Shown here in pieces: positions 7,641 to 10,947 of a stretch of DNA of 10,947 nucleotides. Under the pieces are notes generated by a model. That model was given only the letters and a program-made list of their open reading frames with translations. It was not told where the DNA came from and did no database searches. The stretch covers positions 1 through 10,947 of the forward strand of contig JABVXU010001066.1 of assembly GCA_013365365.1 (NCBI GenBank). The letters run 5' to 3'. Position 1 is the first letter of the stretch; each line of letters starts with the position of its first letter. The position numbers and the translations under genes were made by a program. The stretch comes from Cruorifilaria tuberocauda. Taxonomy: Eukaryota; Nematoda; Chromadorea; Rhabditida; Onchocercidae.

Positions 7641-8779
7641 TTGAAATTGAAAAAAAATTTGAAATGATAATAAGAATTGATATTTAAGACGAATGGAATT
7701 CAATTAAGTATTTGGGAAATTATTTGAATTATGAGATCTATTAAAATATTTCAATTTTTTTTTTTGAATTTAAAAATCATTTTCAATTTTTGAGATTTAT
7801 TAATTTTCCAATAATAAACAGAAGGTGAAAGTTCATAATTTATCACGTAATAGAATATAATGTTGCAATAATTTAAGTTAATTTTAAATTTAAAATAGAA
7901 TTTAATTATTCAGTTTAAATTTTGTAGAAGTTAAAATAATATTTTCAAATCGTAGAACTAATTAAGTTAAACGATTGCACATGCTTTACATGACTTTATG
8001 GCATTAATATTGATTGTTTCTTGATCAGTAAGCATTACTTTGCTACAAGCTTGAAATGTCTCAAGTTATGGCTTTTAATTTAATCATAAATTAAGAATCG
8101 AAGAACTAGATAACTCAATTACTAATCATCGGATATTCTCTCTGAGATCGACACAATGCTTCAATCAAACTTTTTAATTATTTATTTCGATAGGCGAAAA
8201 ATTGAAGGTAGTTTAGAAAGTAAAGTAGTAAGGTGAAGTAAAGTAGTTTAGAAAAACTTCCAAATGTGAGTAGTCAAAGTAAAAGAATTAATTAGAATTA
8301 ACTAATTAATTAATTATAATATCAGAAAGGTAGAAATAAGCATAGGTATAAGCTAAGCATAGATATAGCATAAGAGCAGGAAGCATCGAAAGTTTTGTTT
8401 TGAATTTTAAAAAATCATAAAAATAAAAAAATTATTTTACTAAAAAAGTGTTTTTTAATTTTTTATCACTATGTTATCATTTATCAGTAACAGCTTATCA
8501 ATTGAGGAAAATTAAAATGGTAAGAATTTCAAATGCAAAAACTAAAAAAAAAAGTTGTAATTTTGATATTACATTGAAATAAATGAAATTCTACGCTACG
8601 CTTTTCGTCACCTTCACATTATTTAACATACATATATAATTAGGTAATTTCAAGTTTGGAATAAGTGCAAAGGTCATGTTGAAATTTCATTTCTATCATT
8701 CATTCATCTTTGAATTGTGAAATTTTGTGCAACTCTACAGAAAGTATAAAAAAAATTTTTAAATTTCATACTTGGAATT

Positions 8780-8817
8780 TCACTTGCAAGAGATAATTGC
8801 TTTTTTTTTGCAAGTGA
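8780..8817. repeat. Inverted repeat, 10-bp stem
   Basis: TCACTTGCAA (8780-8789) and TTGCAAGTGA (8808-8817) are perfect reverse complements around an 18-nt, T-rich loop. This lies about 1.2 kb upstream of exon 1. Confidence 0.7.
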
Positions 8818-8890
8818 TGAGTAATTGCCCATAATTAACCTTTGACCATTCGATAACTTCTTAAATTCTATGAAAGATCAAAGGGCAAAC

Positions 8891-8909
8891 ATGCATGTTT
8901 TACATGCAT
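8891..8909. repeat. Inverted repeat, 8-bp stem with 3-nt loop
   Basis: ATGCATGT, TTT, ACATGCAT: a tight, perfect hairpin made of overlapping ATGCAT palindromes. Confidence 0.65.
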
Positions 8910-9138
8910 ATGATTACTGTAAATTTTCCATCTACAATTTTTATCGCTGATATTGTTATCATCGTTAACTGCATAAATTAATCAAATATCATTTACCTAT
9001 GAAATTTTAATGAAATGAAATTTTAGTGAAATTTAAAAAAAGAAATTTTTAAAAAAAATTACGTAATCTAACCAAATTTCTATCTTTTTTTTTTGAAATT
9101 AAGCAATTAATTAATCTTTAAAGTTGGAAAATTTAACT

Positions 9139-9188
9139 GCCTAAACTATTACTGCCTAAACTGCCTAAACTGCCTAAACTATGCCTAA
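9139..9188. repeat. Short tandem repeat containing the telomere hexamer GCCTAA
   Basis: GCCTAA occurs at 9139, 9154, 9163, 9172 and 9183, mostly as the 9-mer GCCTAAACT. GCCTAA is the complement of TTAGGC, the nematode telomeric repeat. The register is 9 bp rather than 6, so this is not a plain telomeric run. Confidence 0.8.
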
Positions 9189-9234
9189 ACTAAACTGATT
9201 GTTAACTGTAAAATATTTAAGATAAAGCTAGAAT

Positions 9235-9250
9235 TCTCGAGATCTCGAGA
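9235..9250. repeat. Perfect 16-bp palindrome
   Basis: TCTCGAGATCTCGAGA is its own reverse complement, with nested CTCGAG and AGATCT palindromes. It is GC-richer than its surroundings. Confidence 0.7.
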
Positions 9251-9597
9251 TATGATCTTTTTTTTTGTTTTTAATTTTAAATACCATATCTAAAATTTAT
9301 TAAATTTTTTTTTGAATTTTGAATATAATCAATTTCAGTTCAGGTATTTTTTTGTTTATAATTTAATTACGTTACCTAAACAATGCTTTAATTAACTTTA
9401 ATTAATTTCAATTAATTATGTTTACTGGAAAAGGCTTCAGTTAATTTTATTTAATCAATTCGTAATTTAATTTCATTTTTATTGTTTTATTTAAGAATTT
9501 ATGATTTAATTTAATTTAATTTTATTTTATTTAATTAATTAAAGTAGAAAAAATTCGTTGAAATTCTATTTTTATTAAATGATTATTAAATGATGAT

Positions 9598-9925
9598 TCT
9601 GCTTTCTTTCTTTTTCCTCTTTCTATTTGTTCCTTTTTTCTCTCTGTTTTTCTTCCTTTTCACTCTTTTTCTACTTTTACGCTCTTTTCTCTTTCGTTTT
9701 TTCTCTTTTTTTATTCCTTTTTTCCTTTTTCTTCCTTTCTTCTTCCTTTTTTCTTCCTTTTTTCTTCCTTTTTTCTTCTCTTTTTCTTTTTTCTTATATC
9801 TTTTTTCTTCTGCTTTCTTCCTTTTTCATTTCTTTCTTTCTTTTCTCTACTGTTCTTCTCTTTCTTTTTCTTTTCTTATTTTTGCTTCATCTTTTTTCAA
9901 CTTTTTTTCTTTTTTATTCTTATCG
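9598..9925. repeat. Polypyrimidine tract of about 330 bp
   Basis: The plus strand is about 90% C and T, with a core of 11-bp units CTTCCTTTTTT at 9742, 9753 and 9764. Open frames here encode only Phe/Leu/Ser runs and are products of composition, not genes. Such tracts can form triplex DNA in vitro; whether this one has a role is unknown. Confidence 0.85.
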
Positions 9926-10728
9926 TGATTTCATTCTCAAAGCATATTTGGAACAACGTCTATTTAGGCATGTAATAACGAGTTACATTGTAACAGTTTA
10001 TTAAAATTATCAAAAAATAAAATTCATGCAATGTTCACGTAATGTTCACGTCAATCGATCACGTTGTTTATTTATTAACTCGTTTATTTCATTTAAAATG
10101 AAGCATAACTTCTGTAAATTTCTCATACAATATCAATTTATCAAAGTTGCAATGCAGTTCTTTTCTAAAAGTTCGATAAGTTCAACCTTTTATTTATGTT
10201 TACGCAAGTAACTTAATATATAATTTTTAATTCAAAAAAAAAGAATTGAAAATAAATTATTAATTTTAAGTATGGAATTATTTTTTTCAATTTCTCTAAT
10301 GCAATTAATAATTTTAAATAAATAACTTTTTGCTTGAAAAGAAATTTTTTATTTACTTAGGATCATAAAGTTAATTCGTAAATTCATGCAGTTAATTGAT
10401 TAACTGTCATTCAAATCAATTGCTATCCTGTTATTGATATTATTTATTCATAAATATTAAAGTTTGAAAGGTATACGATTGTAATGTTAACGATAAAATC
10501 GAGCATTAGTAAAAACATCAAGGAAAAGACAAGAGAAATTTTCATCGAAAAAATTAATTAATTAATTACAAGTGCTATTAATTAAAAATGCTGTCGTGAC
10601 TTTTATTTTGCTTTCGGGAATCACTGACAAATAAAATTTGTCTTGAAGTTTGATTAGACTGAATTCACTGATTTGAGTGTTGGATTGATTTACTGAAATA
10701 CCAAGTGGATAGTTTATACAGCAATGAA
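9926..10728. other. AT-rich DNA without a recognisable gene
   Basis: No protein-like frame or RNA gene was recognised. An 11-bp tandem duplication AATGTTCACGT lies at 10030-10051. A 61-codon open frame at 10026-10211 has no recognisable features and is probably chance. From about 10590 the G+C content rises towards the repeat at the right edge. Confidence 0.55.
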
Positions 10729-10947
10729 CAATCCTGGAGAATCACAGCACCGCGAATCCCGACAATGGCCCTCCCCCGCTAGACTTAAGGAGAGGAGTTT
10801 TTTCCTAAGACGAGGAGATCTGATCCATCAGTAGATACGATGGGATATGGATGTATGAGAAATCCTGGAGAATAACAGCACCGCGAATCCCAACAATGGC
10901 CCTCCCCCGCTAGACTGAAGGAGAGGAGTTTTTTCCTATGAGGAGAT
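10729..10947. repeat. GC-rich tandem repeat, period 131 bp, running off the right edge
   Basis: The block starting AATCCTGGAGAAT at 10730 recurs at 10861. Over the shared 87-90 bp the copies differ by three substitutions and a small difference of 3 bp near the end. G+C is about 50%, against about 20% nearby. The period is not a multiple of three and the frames hit stops, so a coding array is unlikely. It matches no RNA gene that I recognise. It may be the edge of a satellite array or part of a dispersed element. Confidence 0.88.

Larger units (their letters stand above)
7641..9597. other. Upstream AT-rich region without a recognisable gene
   Basis: About 2 kb upstream of exon 1. I found no open frame with a protein-like sequence, no clear exon between splice signals, and no tRNA box motifs. 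It should hold the promoter, but no defined element can be named. Local features inside it are listed separately: two hairpins near 8.8-8.9 kb, a GCCTAA-based repeat at 9.15 kb and a palindrome at 9.24 kb. Short AAGTAAAGTAG and AGCATAG duplications occur at 8200-8260 and 8340-8385. Confidence 0.6.

Noticed and set aside
7965..8170. Possible small upstream exons on the minus strand (open stretches of about 20 codons)
   Set aside because: Short, without family resemblance and without convincing paired splice sites.
9590..10004. Two open frames of 112 and 125 codons
   Set aside because: They translate to Phe/Leu/Ser runs dictated by the polypyrimidine tract, with no protein-like composition.
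10026..10211. 61-codon plus-strand open frame
   Set aside because: No domain, signal or codon pattern supports it, and it ends within ordinary AT-rich DNA.
10729..10947. The GC-rich repeat as a 5S rRNA or spliced-leader RNA cluster
   Set aside because: It does not resemble the conserved nematode 5S rRNA or SL RNA sequences that I know, and no control boxes are visible.

Overview
The window is very AT-rich eukaryotic DNA (roughly 80% A+T by eye), apart from a patch of about 50% G+C at the right edge. It contains one clearly supported gene: a secreted zinc metalloprotease of the astacin family (nematode NAS type), on the minus strand and split into at least ten short exons. The exons are 81 to 146 bp and the introns 462 to 1179 bp. 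No single open reading frame longer than about 60 codons shows it; it appears only when the exons are spliced by eye. Ten exons (7629 down to 183) join in a continuous frame of 1137 nt, 379 codons, with GT..AG at every junction. The 3' end lies beyond the left edge.

In order the protein has: a signal peptide, a prodomain with the FxGD zinc-blocking motif, a furin-type RNKR cleavage site, a catalytic domain with HEIGHALGFLH, the SVMHY Met-turn and all four conserved cysteines, an EGF-like domain, and the start of a CUB domain. This order, and the nematode-style TTTCAG four bases before the first ATG (likely a spliced-leader acceptor), point to a nematode, probably a parasitic one with an AT-rich genome. 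I cannot fix the species. Proteases of this architecture act outside the cell. In C. elegans the NAS-33 to NAS-38 group serves hatching, moulting and cuticle collagen processing.

Layout, right to left in the direction of transcription: a GC-rich 131-bp tandem repeat at the right edge (10729-10947); about 3.1 kb of AT-rich upstream DNA without a recognisable gene, holding a 330-bp polypyrimidine tract, a short repeat built on the nematode telomere hexamer, and several hairpins; then exon 1 (signal peptide), exons 2-3 (prodomain, cleavage site, start of the catalytic domain), exons 4-8 (catalytic domain), exon 9 (EGF) and exon 10 (start of CUB).

The most unusual structure lies in the introns. 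Several are filled with local repeats, and two of these repeats carry copies of the gene's own exon edges. Intron 7 holds about ten degenerate copies of a 47-bp unit that corresponds to the splice acceptor plus the first 37 nt of exon 8. Intron 1 holds a near-identical copy of a 273-bp piece of intron 3 that includes the last 24 nt of exon 3 and its splice donor. The DNA therefore contains many decoy splice sites derived from the real ones.
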